From Candidatus Brevefilum sp. (GTDB lineage: Bacteria > Chloroflexota > Anaerolineae > Anaerolineales > Anaerolineaceae), in NCBI GenBank assembly GCA_007119455.1, contig SKPR01000055.1:1-11746 (forward strand): a stretch of 11,746 bases of DNA. Direction: 5' to 3'. Shown here piece after piece: positions 1-7,985 of this stretch. Position 1 is the stretch's first letter. Every line of letters begins with the position of its first letter. The translations under genes and the position numbers were made by a program. The notes below the pieces were generated by a model. The model saw nothing but the letters and a program-made list of their open reading frames with translations, was not told the DNA's origin and did no database searches.

Positions 1-1815
1 CCGGATATCGCTCCCCACCACGCGCGGCCCCACTATCTGAAGGTGTCAATTGAGGGGGAAGAATACCACTTTGATCTGCGCGCCTGGCGGCCACTGCTGG
101 TCAACCTGCGGGCTCTGATCCAGCGTCATGATCCCGACTTGCTGCTCACAGACTGGGGAGACACCTGGCTGCTGCCCCGCCTGTGCCAGCAATCCGAGAA
201 ACTTCACATCCCCCTGCACCTGAACCGTGAACCCGGCCGGGGGGTGAGCTGGCGCGAGGAGCGCACCTATTTTTCATACGGCCAGATCGTCTACCGCGGA
301 CAGCAGGTGCACCTGTTTGGCCGCTGCCACCTGGATCGCCAGAATGCCATGTTATGGGACGATTACCACCTGGATGGCACCATCGAAGTCAGCCGGGTGA
401 CCGCACTGCCGCTGCAGACTGCCTCGCGCGTTTCGCCGGGCACCGGCATCTCATCCATTGAAATGCTGACAGCCCTGCGTGAGGGTATCCTGGTCCCCTG
501 GCAGAAGCAAGAGGCGGAGATGCTCAAACCTGCTGCAGAACTGTTCGCTGCCGACCAGGGCGGCCTGGTTTACCAACCCAAGATCGGCGTGCATCAAAAC
601 GTGGCGGAGATTGACTTCGTCTCCCTCTACCCGGCCATCATGGTCCACTTCAACATCTCACCCGAAACCATACTGGCCGATCGGGATGCCGACAACCTCG
701 TTCCTGCCCTTGGGCTGGCCATCGATGACAGCCAGGAGGGTTTAATCCCTAAAGCCCTTCGTCCCCTGCTGGAAAAGCGCATTGCGTTAAAAAAGCACCT
801 GGCCAGCTCCCCAGACTGGGATCCCTTCCGCAAGAGCTTCAAACGGCGTTCATCCGCACTAAAATGGCTGCTGGTGACCTGTTTCGGCTACCTGGGATAT
901 AAGAACGCCCGCTTTGGGCGGATTGAAGCGCATCAAGCCGTCACCGCTTATGGTCGTGAAGCACTGCTACGCGCGAAGGAGGCTGCGGAAGATATGGACT
1001 TTGAAGTCATTCAGCTTTATGTGGATGGACTATGGGTCCGTCACCCTGATAAAACTCAGCCCAGGGATATCGAACCCCTCTTAATTGAGATCCAGGCCCG
1101 TACCGGTCTGCCGATCTCTCTGGATGGAATCTACCGCTGGGTGGTTTTTGTCGGTTCACGACAAAACAAAAAGCGCCCGGTCGCTAACCGCTATTTCGGA
1201 GTCTTTCAGGATGGTTCCATCAAGGTGCGCGGGATTGATGCACGCCGGCGCGACAGCACCCCCTTCATCGCCGAGGCGCAAATGCATCTGCTGGAATTAC
1301 TCACCAGCAAGGAAGACCCCCGGGCGGCACTGCCAGAGGCGATCGCCTTTTTACAGGAACGCCTCAGGGCTCTGCGCAACAAACAGGTGCCGCTTTCAGC
1401 ACTGCTTGTTCGGCAGCGACTGGGCCGAAAGCTGGAAGCCTACCGTACACCCTCCCCTGCAGCCCGGGCCGTCCACCAGCTTAAAACGGCTGGCAAAGAA
1501 ATGCGCCCCGGCCAGCGGGTGCCCTTTCTCTACACTCTGGGCAGACCGGGTGTTTTCGCCTGGGATTTGCCTCAAAAGCCCAACCCGCGCGCCGTGGATG
1601 TGGCGCGTTACCAGCGCCTGCTCTTGCGGGCTGCAGCTATTGTATTGGAATCCTGGGGTTTGGATGAAGAAAAACTGACCGAAAAAATACTTTCCGATGC
1701 CAGCCAGTTGCGTCTGCCAGTTCCTCCTCAAAGACACCTCCGCCAGCACCACAGCAATCTTCCGGGTCCCGTCAACCCGATGGTGAATCGTGCCCTCAAA
1801 GGACCGCCCCGGTAA
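1..1815 (+). CDS. Family B DNA polymerase homologue, 5'-truncated, with degenerate catalytic motif C
   Basis: The frame is open to the left edge, so the true start lies outside; the first possible start inside is GTG at 43 (residues numbered from there). The family copies DNA from dNTPs. Visible polymerase landmarks, in order: motif A DFVSLYP with D191; the fingers helix EKRIALKK with R246; motif B with K274 and the FG of VTCFG (usually NSxYG); motif C as YVDGLW (326-331), where YxDTDS is usual; the thumb-side KKRP (376-379), KVRG (394-397) and RRD (402-404). The second motif C aspartate is Leu330, so metal binding should be impaired. The N-terminal part resembles the end of a 3'-5' exonuclease domain, but its ExoII-like stretch (TDWGDTWLLP) lacks the usual Asp. 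About 605 intact codons argue against a decaying pseudogene. A role as a non-catalytic or altered polymerase is inference. Family assignment is confident; activity is not. Confidence 0.88.
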   Translation, partial: PDIAPHHARPHYLKVSIEGEEYHFDLRAWRPLLVNLRALIQRHDPDLLLTDWGDTWLLPRLCQQSEKLHIPLHLNREPGRGVSWREERTYFSYGQIVYRGQQVHLFGRCHLDRQNAMLWDDYHLDGTIEVSRVTALPLQTASRVSPGTGISSIEMLTALREGILVPWQKQEAEMLKPAAELFAADQGGLVYQPKIGVHQNVAEIDFVSLYPAIMVHFNISPETILADRDADNLVPALGLAIDDSQEGLIPKALRPLLEKRIALKKHLASSPDWDPFRKSFKRRSSALKWLLVTCFGYLGYKNARFGRIEAHQAVTAYGREALLRAKEAAEDMDFEVIQLYVDGLWVRHPDKTQPRDIEPLLIEIQARTGLPISLDGIYRWVVFVGSRQNKKRPVANRYFGVFQDGSIKVRGIDARRRDSTPFIAEAQMHLLELLTSKEDPRAALPEAIAFLQERLRALRNKQVPLSALLVRQRLGRKLEAYRTPSPAARAVHQLKTAGKEMRPGQRVPFLYTLGRPGVFAWDLPQKPNPRAVDVARYQRLLLRAAAIVLESWGLDEEKLTEKILSDASQLRLPVPPQRHLRQHHSNLPGPVNPMVNRALKGPPR

Positions 1816-1899
1816 TTAATGAAGGTTCTGCAATTCAGCTTTTGATTCTGTCAGGTTGCAGGGTTAATAGATCTATGAGCTCTGGTCGAAAAAAAGTTC

Positions 1900-1938
1900 A
1901 AAAAAAGGGGTGTTTGACCTTACCTGTAAAAACCACCC
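1900..1938 (-). terminator. Probable intrinsic terminator of the phosphodiesterase-YjbR unit
   Basis: Read on the minus strand, GGGTGGTTT (1938-1930) can pair with AAACACCC (1915-1908) with one bulged base, closing a 14-base loop. It is followed at once by C and seven T (1907-1900), then a second T run after GAAC. On the plus strand the hairpin has no following T tract, so it most likely serves the leftward genes, about 108 bases past the YjbR stop. Found by eye; the stem is moderate. Confidence 0.5.
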
Positions 1939-2045
1939 AGTTGTAAGCCCCATCATTCAATCGGGCAGATCAGACCAGGTGCCTTTCAGTTTGTTGTGGC
2001 TGGTAAGCGTCCGCTGCTACCGGTAGATTTACGCCCAGGTTTTGC

Positions 2046-2432
2046 TTATGACGCCTGGCTACTGTCTTCCTGCCATCCCAAAGCTTTAACCTGGGCCTGG
2101 TCGGCCCTGGTCATACCCTGGACGACCAGGGCATATGATTCGTCGATCATCAGGCGGAGTTCTTCATCTGGTATGCTGCCGTCAATGGTGACGGTATTCC
2201 AATGCTTCTTGTGCATATGATAACCCGGCTTGACTGCCGGATACTGTTTACGAAGGATGACGGCATCAACCGGGTCGGCTTTCAATGATATGGTGAGTGG
2301 TTCTGCCTGCCATGCTACCAGGGCAAACATCTTGTTCAGCACTTTGAAAACCAGGGCGTCGGGCCCGAAGGGCATATCGCGCCAGGCGCCTGGTTTAGAA
2401 TCGAGATAAACACAAAGGGTATCGTAATCCAC
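2046..2432 (-). CDS. MmcQ/YjbR family protein
   Basis: This 128-residue protein matches the small YjbR/MmcQ family, which adopts a CyaY-like fold and is usually annotated as DNA-binding, although its cellular role is poorly known. Family landmarks are the N-terminal KPGAWRDMPFG (13-23), the FKVLNKMFAL strand region (29-38), KPGYHMHKKHWNTV in the middle, and IPDEELRLMIDESYALV near the end. The length is normal for the family. The start is GTG at 2432: an in-frame TGA lies just upstream, and a GGAAGG ribosome site sits about eight bases before it, so no longer start is possible. It follows the phosphodiesterase stop by 18 bases on the same strand and is probably co-transcribed with it. The C-terminal tail (QEDSSQAS) is short and polar. 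The family call is firm; the biological function is unknown. Confidence 0.9.
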   Translation of the reverse strand: MDYDTLCVYLDSKPGAWRDMPFGPDALVFKVLNKMFALVAWQAEPLTISLKADPVDAVILRKQYPAVKPGYHMHKKHWNTVTIDGSIPDEELRLMIDESYALVVQGMTRADQAQVKALGWQEDSSQAS

Positions 2433-2450
2433 GTGTCTGCCTTCCGATCA

Positions 2451-2942
2451 TCAAACTTTGATAAATTCAACATCATCTTCCGCCAGGTCAACAACACAAA
2501 AAGTGCGTGGGCCTTTTCCCAGCCCTCCCAAAGCACCCGGGTTGACAATTCGTGTCCCCCGAACGACTTCATCGCGCTTTTCATGGGTATGGCCGTGGAA
2601 AACCCATTTAACATCCCCCGCCTGAGCCAGTTCCATCACTTTGCCATCAATATGGCCATGTGTTGCAGCGACAGAAATACCCCCCAGCTTCCCCTGGTAA
2701 ACTGTCCCCACAAAATTATCTTCGTTCATTTTTTCAAGTTTCTTTTTTATTGTACCGGTCAGCGAATCCATATTCCCCACGGTATAGATCACCCGGAATC
2801 CTCTAAAATGGGAAACCAGGTCCAGGCCTGTTAGATCACCACAGTGAATGACCGTATCGATATGCCTCTCTCGATATGTCCCCAAAACGACTGAGAGATT
2901 GGATAAATTATCGTGGGTATCTGACATTACGCCGATTTTCAT
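2451..2942 (-). CDS. YfcE/MJ0936-family metallophosphoesterase
   Basis: A 163-residue calcineurin-like phosphodiesterase. It keeps the full two-metal site: SDTHDN with D8 and H10, HCGD with D36, GNMD with N57, THGH with H95, and HGHTH with H116, H118 and H120. Family members are small soluble enzymes that hydrolyse phosphodiesters, often shown with Mn2+ and artificial substrates; the natural substrate is usually unknown and cannot be read here. The length is typical, with no signal peptide or extra domain. The ATG at 2942 is preceded by an AAGGAG ribosome site at six bases' spacing, a strong start. It is the first gene of a leftward pair with the YjbR-family gene and is divergent from the TPR gene. 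A TATAAT box lies about 30 bases upstream. Family call very secure; physiological role not. Confidence 0.94.
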   Translation of the reverse strand: MKIGVMSDTHDNLSNLSVVLGTYRERHIDTVIHCGDLTGLDLVSHFRGFRVIYTVGNMDSLTGTIKKKLEKMNEDNFVGTVYQGKLGGISVAATHGHIDGKVMELAQAGDVKWVFHGHTHEKRDEVVRGTRIVNPGALGGLGKGPRTFCVVDLAEDDVEFIKV

Positions 2943-2970
2943 TGGCTGCTCCTTGTGTTCTTTTGATTAA

Positions 2971-2976
2971 ATTATA
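2971..2976 (-). promoter_or_regulatory. Candidate -10 box for the phosphodiesterase-YjbR unit
   Basis: On the minus strand this reads TATAAT, a perfect -10 hexamer, placed so that transcription would begin near 2964 and leave a leader of about 21 bases before the ATG. No good -35 hexamer is seen at 16-18 bases' spacing (the sequence there is near TCGGAT), so an activator or a weak promoter is possible. Confidence 0.45.
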
Positions 2977-3047
2977 CGCGATTTCATTATGCCATCCGAT
3001 AAAGGTTTGCATTGACTGCTGGCTTAGCTCGTGGATATGCCTGCCTG

Positions 3048-3056
3048 TGGTAAAAT
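3048..3056 (+). promoter_or_regulatory. Candidate extended -10 promoter for the TPR gene
   Basis: TGG followed by TAAAAT fits an extended -10 (TGn plus a five-of-six hexamer). No convincing -35 is seen at the usual spacing; a TTGACT at 3012-3017 is too far away. Transcription would begin near 3063, giving a leader of about 90 bases before the ATG at 3155. Confidence 0.3.
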
Positions 3057-3154
3057 GATCAAAGTAAAACATTTGTCGTGGGTTCAACCCGAACTTAAAC
3101 ATCGTCCCATATCGGTTGGAAATAGATTTACAAACTTGGGATACGAGAGATAAA

Positions 3155-4087
3155 ATGACTTCCTCACTACAGCAGGGTATCAATGCAGCTAAAGCCGGGC
3201 ACTTGAAAAAAGCGCTCGACTTTCTGAAAGATGCCATCATCGATGAACCACAAAATGCAGATGTTTGGGTATGGATTGCGGCAATCATCGATGACGTTGA
3301 TAAGCAAGAAATCTTCTTGAAAAAAGCTCTGGACATTGACCCGGATAACATCCCTGCTCAGCGGGGTTTGGCATATCTCAATAAACGAAAACGGGATGAA
3401 GCCAGTGTCAGAGGACAACACCTTTCCGATCACACCACCCCGATCACACCTTTTCCCTCAGCAGAACGACCGAAAGAAACATCAACAACAGGCTGGTCCC
3501 AGGAGGCTGTTGATGAGATCAGCGAAATTGCCGTCCCGGCCGCTGATGATGAAACGGATAAACATCCAACCGCGCCCAAACCAGAGCCAGGCCCTAAATT
3601 AACGCCCATGGAAATCAGCCTGCTGGTGGTGGTTACCGTTGTCTTCTGTTTCATCGGTGTGATTGCTGCCAGTGCGATTTTTGATTTTGAAATTCCACTG
3701 GGTTTCCTTAACCCCAATCGACCCAGACTGGCAACAGAACCGCCCTATCCAGGCGTATTTCTATATGAGAATCAGATTTATTTCAATATCCAGCAGCATG
3801 AAGGCCAGCCGACGATGGATATTGGCATCCCCACCAGCTATCAAAACAATCCCCTGCTCGTCTTATGGCAAACCGATTTTAATCCGGAGCAATTGAACCT
3901 GATTTACGAAACCGGAGAAATTTTCACCTTTCAGACTTCACAGGGAAGATACCAGACTGATCTATTACGATCAAACCATGATCTGAATCCCGGGCTCTAC
4001 TGCTTGCAGCTGCCAGCGGATCCAGACTCGGCTAATGAAGGCAATTATTGGTGTTTTAAGGTTGACCTTTCAACCGCCCTTGAATGA
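3155..4087 (+). CDS. Membrane-anchored TPR protein with unrecognised C-terminal exported domain
   Basis: A 310-residue protein in three parts. Residues about 5-79 form TPR-like helices ending in a DPDNIPAQRGLAYL phrase, a module I associate with many Chloroflexota proteins and expected to mediate protein contacts. Residues about 80-150 are a polar, proline-rich, probably disordered linker (APKPEPGPKLTP). Residues 154-176 form one strongly hydrophobic membrane helix. The remaining roughly 130 residues, probably outside the membrane, look beta-rich and carry two cysteines (C283, C300) that could form a disulfide; I recognise no family there. The TPR side would be cytoplasmic, so the protein may link an inner partner to an outer sensing or binding domain, which is inference. 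A TTG at 3116 would add 13 residues, but ATG 3155 is preferred because a GAGAG ribosome site lies five bases upstream and the TPR begins directly after it. Confidence 0.82.
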   Translation: MTSSLQQGINAAKAGHLKKALDFLKDAIIDEPQNADVWVWIAAIIDDVDKQEIFLKKALDIDPDNIPAQRGLAYLNKRKRDEASVRGQHLSDHTTPITPFPSAERPKETSTTGWSQEAVDEISEIAVPAADDETDKHPTAPKPEPGPKLTPMEISLLVVVTVVFCFIGVIAASAIFDFEIPLGFLNPNRPRLATEPPYPGVFLYENQIYFNIQQHEGQPTMDIGIPTSYQNNPLLVLWQTDFNPEQLNLIYETGEIFTFQTSQGRYQTDLLRSNHDLNPGLYCLQLPADPDSANEGNYWCFKVDLSTALE

Positions 4088-4157
4088 ACTGCCTATTTAA
4101 GACGAAATATCTCCGATTAAGTGAGTAATCTCAACTACATAATTCCCTTAAACCACT

Positions 4158-4163
4158 TATAAT
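4158..4163 (+). promoter_or_regulatory. Candidate -10 box for the NfnAB-like gene and GH4 gene
   Basis: A perfect TATAAT placed so that transcription would begin near 4170, about 36 bases before the ATG at 4206. The -35 region is poor (ACTACA-like). An imperfect inverted repeat, TAAGTG near 4118 and CACTTA at 4154-4159, overlaps the box and could be an operator or chance. Confidence 0.4.
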
Positions 4164-4205
4164 CATCTCTGTTGAGCATTATTCAAGTACTTGTTAAAGG
4201 TATTT

Positions 4206-6461
4206 ATGACTGAAAACAAAATCCTGGACGCAAAATTCATCGCCCCCCAAATCAAACAATTCACCATCCTGGCACCCGTCATTGCTCGGAAACGAAAACC
4301 CGGGCAGTTTGTCATTATCCGAATATCGGATCGCGGTGAACGGATCCCGCTCACCATCGTTGATTCAGATGAAGAACAGGGCACAATCACCCTGATCGTT
4401 CAGGGTATTGGTAAATCGACCTGGGAACTAAATCAGCTTGAAACCGGCGACACAATTAGAGATCTGGTCGGCCCCCTGGGAAATCCATCTGAAATTGATA
4501 ATTTCGGCAGGGTGGTGGTGATCGGCGGCGGTGTGGGAACTGCAGTCAGTTTTCCCCAGGCTAAAGCATTAAAAGCAGCTGGAAATTATGTCACAGCCAT
4601 AATTGGGGCACGCTCAAAATCAATGATCATCCTTGAGAACGAGATGCGTCAGATCGCTGATGAGGTGTTAATTTGCACCGATGACGGCTCATATCACACC
4701 CAGGGCTTCGTCACAGACCTCCTCAAACAATTAATCGAAGCGGAAACAAAAATCGACTTTGTTCTCGCAGTCGGTCCGCTCCCAATGATGCATGCAGTTG
4801 CAGAAATGACCCGCCCGTATGAGATCAACACGATGGTCAGCTTGAACTCAATCATGGTTGATGGGACCGGGATGTGCGGAGGATGCCGGGTGGCATTAGA
4901 AGGGGATGTAAAATTTGCCTGCGTGGACGGACCGGAGTTTGACGCCCATCTCGTCGACTTTGATATACTCATGAAACGTAATCGGGCTTACCTTCATCAG
5001 GAAGAATGCGCTCTGGAAGCCGCAGCCGAAGCCATTGAGAAGGCCAATCGCCGAGAAATTCTAAAAATTCCACGCCAGCCCATACCAGCCCGTGATCCGC
5101 TGGAACGAATCAAAGATTTCGAAGAGGTCAACATTGGTTTTACAGAAGCACTGGTTCAGCTTGAAGCCCAACGTTGTCTGGAATGCAAACGGCCAGCCTG
5201 CGTTGCTGGTTGTCCGGTAGGCGTCAAGATTCCTGAGTTTATCAATATGATCAAGCGGAAGGAATATGTCAGTGCCTCACAGCTGATCAAAGAGGATAAT
5301 GTGTTAGCGGCGGTGTGCAGCCGGGTTTGTCCACAATCTGATCAGTGTGAGGGGGCCTGCATTCTGGAAAAACGCAGTGATTCAGTCGCCATTGGTGCGT
5401 TAGCCAGGTTTGTGACCGATTACGATCGGTCTCATGGTGACCTGATCCCCGAAGCCATCCCCCTTCACCGGAAAACGGGTAAAAAAGTGGCAATTATCGG
5501 TTCTGGTCCTGCTGGCTTATCATGCGCAGGTGATCTGATTCGTTTGGGTCATGAAGTCACGGTTTTTGAAGCTTTCCATGAATATGGTGGCGTTTTGATC
5601 TACGGTATTCCAGAATTTCGTTTACCAAAGACTATTGTACGGGAAGAAGTTGATGCCCTGGCAGCCCTGGGTGTTGAGTTCAGACCCAACACCATCATCG
5701 GTGTGGCTTATACAATTGACGAGTTGATGGAAAAAGAAGGATATGATGCAGTCTTCATCGGGGTCGGTGCCGGTTTACCCTATTTTATGAACATCCCGGG
5801 GGAAAACCTGATCGGAGTCTACTCGGCCAACGAATTCCTGACACGCGTCAACCTGATGAAAGCCTATCAATTTCCAAAGTACGACACACCGGTCATTGAA
5901 TGTAAGGACAAACATGTGGCCGTAATCGGCGGCGGTAATACTGCCCTCGACTCGGTGCGTGTTGCTCTACGGCTGGGCGCCAAAAAAGGCAGCATTATCT
6001 ACCGGCGCACAGAGAAAGAAATGCCAGCCAGAGAAGAAGAAATCGAACATGCCAAAGAAGAGGGTGTGGAATTCCATTTCCTCAACAATCCGATCGCCTA
6101 CCTTGGCGATGAACAGGGCTGGTTGAAAACCATGCGTTTGATTCGGATGGAACTGGGTGAGCCCGATTCCTCTGGTCGGCGGCGGCCCGTACCCATTGAA
6201 GGCTCTGAATACGAAGTGCCGGTCGACCTGGTCATCGTAGCCATTGGAAATGGCTCGAATCCGATCATTGAACGCACAACTGAAGACCTTGAATTCAACC
6301 GCTGGGGAAATATCCTCGTCGACGAGGAATCAATGGCCACCTCCAAACCAGGTGTATACGCTGGTGGCGATATCGTCACAGGTGGCGCAACAGTCATCCT
6401 GGCCATGGGCGCTGGCCGGCAGGCTGCGCGCGCGATTAACGACTATCTCAAATCAAAATAG
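4206..6461 (+). CDS. Single-chain NfnA-NfnB-type NAD(P)H:ferredoxin oxidoreductase (also annotated PyrK-like/GltD-like fusion)
   Basis: A 751-residue flavoprotein joining two subunits that are separate in the best-studied Nfn enzymes. Residues 1 to about 285 match NfnA/PyrK/SudB: a RIPLT flavin-binding motif, a GGGVGTA nucleotide site, and a [2Fe-2S] ligand set D219, C224, C227, C239 (one Asp and three Cys, as in NfnA). Residues about 290-751 match NfnB/GltD/SudA: [4Fe-4S] cysteines C324, C327, C332, C336 and C371, C375, C381, C385; a second FAD site GSGPAG (432-437); and a nucleotide site GGGNTA from 575. Nfn complexes bifurcate electrons, reducing NADP+ with NADH and reduced ferredoxin together, in the cytoplasm; sulfide dehydrogenase or glutamate-synthase-like activity are alternatives. 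ATG 4206 is chosen over TTG 4191 because AAAGG lies five bases before it. The GH4 gene follows after 23 bases, suggesting one operon. Confidence 0.9.
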   Translation: MTENKILDAKFIAPQIKQFTILAPVIARKRKPGQFVIIRISDRGERIPLTIVDSDEEQGTITLIVQGIGKSTWELNQLETGDTIRDLVGPLGNPSEIDNFGRVVVIGGGVGTAVSFPQAKALKAAGNYVTAIIGARSKSMIILENEMRQIADEVLICTDDGSYHTQGFVTDLLKQLIEAETKIDFVLAVGPLPMMHAVAEMTRPYEINTMVSLNSIMVDGTGMCGGCRVALEGDVKFACVDGPEFDAHLVDFDILMKRNRAYLHQEECALEAAAEAIEKANRREILKIPRQPIPARDPLERIKDFEEVNIGFTEALVQLEAQRCLECKRPACVAGCPVGVKIPEFINMIKRKEYVSASQLIKEDNVLAAVCSRVCPQSDQCEGACILEKRSDSVAIGALARFVTDYDRSHGDLIPEAIPLHRKTGKKVAIIGSGPAGLSCAGDLIRLGHEVTVFEAFHEYGGVLIYGIPEFRLPKTIVREEVDALAALGVEFRPNTIIGVAYTIDELMEKEGYDAVFIGVGAGLPYFMNIPGENLIGVYSANEFLTRVNLMKAYQFPKYDTPVIECKDKHVAVIGGGNTALDSVRVALRLGAKKGSIIYRRTEKEMPAREEEIEHAKEEGVEFHFLNNPIAYLGDEQGWLKTMRLIRMELGEPDSSGRRRPVPIEGSEYEVPVDLVIVAIGNGSNPIIERTTEDLEFNRWGNILVDEESMATSKPGVYAGGDIVTGGATVILAMGAGRQAARAINDYLKSK

Positions 6462-6484
6462 TTAGGTCCATAAAGGAGTGTGCC

Positions 6485-7879
6485 ATGCCGCATCCCACTA
6501 AAATTGTCTGCATTGGTGCTGGAAGCTATTCCTTTGGTCTGACCACGTTGGTATCCCTCTTGCGAACGCCAGAACTAAAGGCCAGCGAACTCGTTCTGGT
6601 TGATCGGGATGAGGCTCATTTGGAGACCATGCGGAAACTGGTTGCCTGGCTTAATGAGGTTTGGGATGCAAAGATGACCGTCACGGCCTTCACCCATCAT
6701 AAACCAGCCCTTCCTGACGCAAAATTTGTGATTAATGCGATTGAGGTCGGCCCAAGGGAGATGTTGTGGGAAAGTGATTATCGAATACCCCTGAAGTATG
6801 GCGTTCGGCAGCCCTATGCGGAAAACAGTGGGCCTGGTGGTTTTGCCCATGCTGCTCGGAATATCCTACCGGTTCTGGATATCGCCCATGAAATGGAAAT
6901 CCAATGCCCCGATGCCTGGTTTATCAACTACACCAACCCCATGCAACGTATTTGTGCGGCCATCCATCGCCACACAAGCATCAAAGTCATCGGGCTGTGC
7001 CACCAGCTTGGCGCAGGTTATGCCATGGTGGGTAAAGCCCTGGCTGACAGGCTGGATATTGATGTACCGCCCTCCTTTACCAGCACCCATGCCAGCCAAA
7101 AATACATGTATGGCATGGTCAGCACCTCTTTACAGGCTTTGGAAAAGATCAAGATTACTGCTGCCGGCGTCAACCACTTCACCTGGATGTTGGACCTCCG
7201 CGATCGCCGAACCGGTGAAGATTTATATCCTCTCTTCAGGGAGCGCTGGCAATCTCTACCGGAAGATTTCGAGCCCCTGACCCGCCGGATATATGACGCC
7301 TATGGGCTGTTTCCCATCCCTGGTGATGAACACCTGTGCGAATATCTGCCCTGGGTGAGTGATCCGGACACACAACCCTGGAAGAAATACGATCTTGAAC
7401 TCTATGAATGGGCGGATCGCAGCCAAGAACGTGATGACCAATGGTTGACGCTGGAAAAAGCCATTATCACCCGTGAGAACCCGGAAGAATATATCCCTCA
7501 ATTCAGCGAAGGTGCTCCTGAAATCATCGTAAACATCCTGAATAACACAGATCTGGTATGGGAGGCGGTCAATATTCCGAACCAGGGGCAGATCACAAAC
7601 CTCCCCCACAACGCCATTATTGAACTCCCTGGGTTGCTTAACGCACGTGGTGTATCAGGCATTCACATCGGCGAAATGCCAGACGGGATCGCAGAACTGC
7701 TCCGGCGTGAAATCACCATCAGCCACCTGACCGTTGATGCTGTTGTCAATGGTGATCGAAGGTTGGCTCTACAAGCCTTACTTTTGGACCCGGTTATCCG
7801 GGATATGGATGTGGCCAGGCATATCCTGGATGATTACCTGGCAACCTACCGCCCGCACCTGCCTTCTTTCTGGACCTAA
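6485..7879 (+). CDS. Glycoside hydrolase family 4 protein (NAD+ and divalent-metal dependent)
   Basis: A 464-residue GH4 enzyme. The family hydrolyses glycosides by an unusual NAD+-assisted oxidation-elimination route needing a divalent metal, usually Mn2+. Visible are the N-terminal Rossmann loop GAGSYSFG (11-18), NYTNPM (148-153), GLCHQ with C172-H173, and AGVNHFTW with N230-H231; C172 and H231 match the expected metal ligands. The Cys-His pair, where 6-phospho-beta-glucosidases usually have Cys-Asn, favours the alpha-glucosidase, alpha-galactosidase or alpha-uronidase side, but the substrate cannot be fixed. No signal peptide is seen, so it should act in the cytoplasm on imported sugars. 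The ATG has a GGAG ribosome site six bases upstream. It lies 23 bases after the NfnAB-like gene and is probably co-transcribed. No transporter or sugar regulator is next to it. Length is normal for the family. Confidence 0.9.
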   Translation: MPHPTKIVCIGAGSYSFGLTTLVSLLRTPELKASELVLVDRDEAHLETMRKLVAWLNEVWDAKMTVTAFTHHKPALPDAKFVINAIEVGPREMLWESDYRIPLKYGVRQPYAENSGPGGFAHAARNILPVLDIAHEMEIQCPDAWFINYTNPMQRICAAIHRHTSIKVIGLCHQLGAGYAMVGKALADRLDIDVPPSFTSTHASQKYMYGMVSTSLQALEKIKITAAGVNHFTWMLDLRDRRTGEDLYPLFRERWQSLPEDFEPLTRRIYDAYGLFPIPGDEHLCEYLPWVSDPDTQPWKKYDLELYEWADRSQERDDQWLTLEKAIITRENPEEYIPQFSEGAPEIIVNILNNTDLVWEAVNIPNQGQITNLPHNAIIELPGLLNARGVSGIHIGEMPDGIAELLRREITISHLTVDAVVNGDRRLALQALLLDPVIRDMDVARHILDDYLATYRPHLPSFWT

Positions 7880-7985
7880 ACTTACCAGCGGTCAGACTTA
7901 CCCCGGCTTTTGCTATTTCTCACCTGAATCCAACACATTAAACACATTTTTCCAACAACGCAACCGTCTTTTGTCTTAAAAACCT

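Noticed and set aside
1085..1678. A 197-codon open frame on the plus strand inside the polymerase gene
   Set aside because: It lies fully within the motif-bearing frame of the polymerase, has Arg/Pro/Ser-rich shadow composition and matches no family.
2017..2026. Palindrome CTACCGGTAG downstream of the YjbR gene
   Set aside because: It is a short isolated palindrome with no T tract or repeat partner; a 10-base palindrome is expected by chance in a window of this size.
3080..3090. GGGTTCAACCC resembling a tRNA T-arm
   Set aside because: No acceptor stem, anticodon arm or D-arm can be formed around it; it is only a short inverted repeat in the leader of the TPR gene.
2908..3351. A 147-codon minus-strand frame across the divergent promoter region and the TPR gene
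   Set aside because: It overlaps the well-supported TPR coding region and the phosphodiesterase start, and lacks recognisable motifs or a good ribosome site.
6798..7280. A 160-codon plus-strand frame within the GH4 gene
   Set aside because: It is a shadow of the GH4 frame, which carries all the family motifs; its Pro/Trp/Ser-rich translation resembles no protein.
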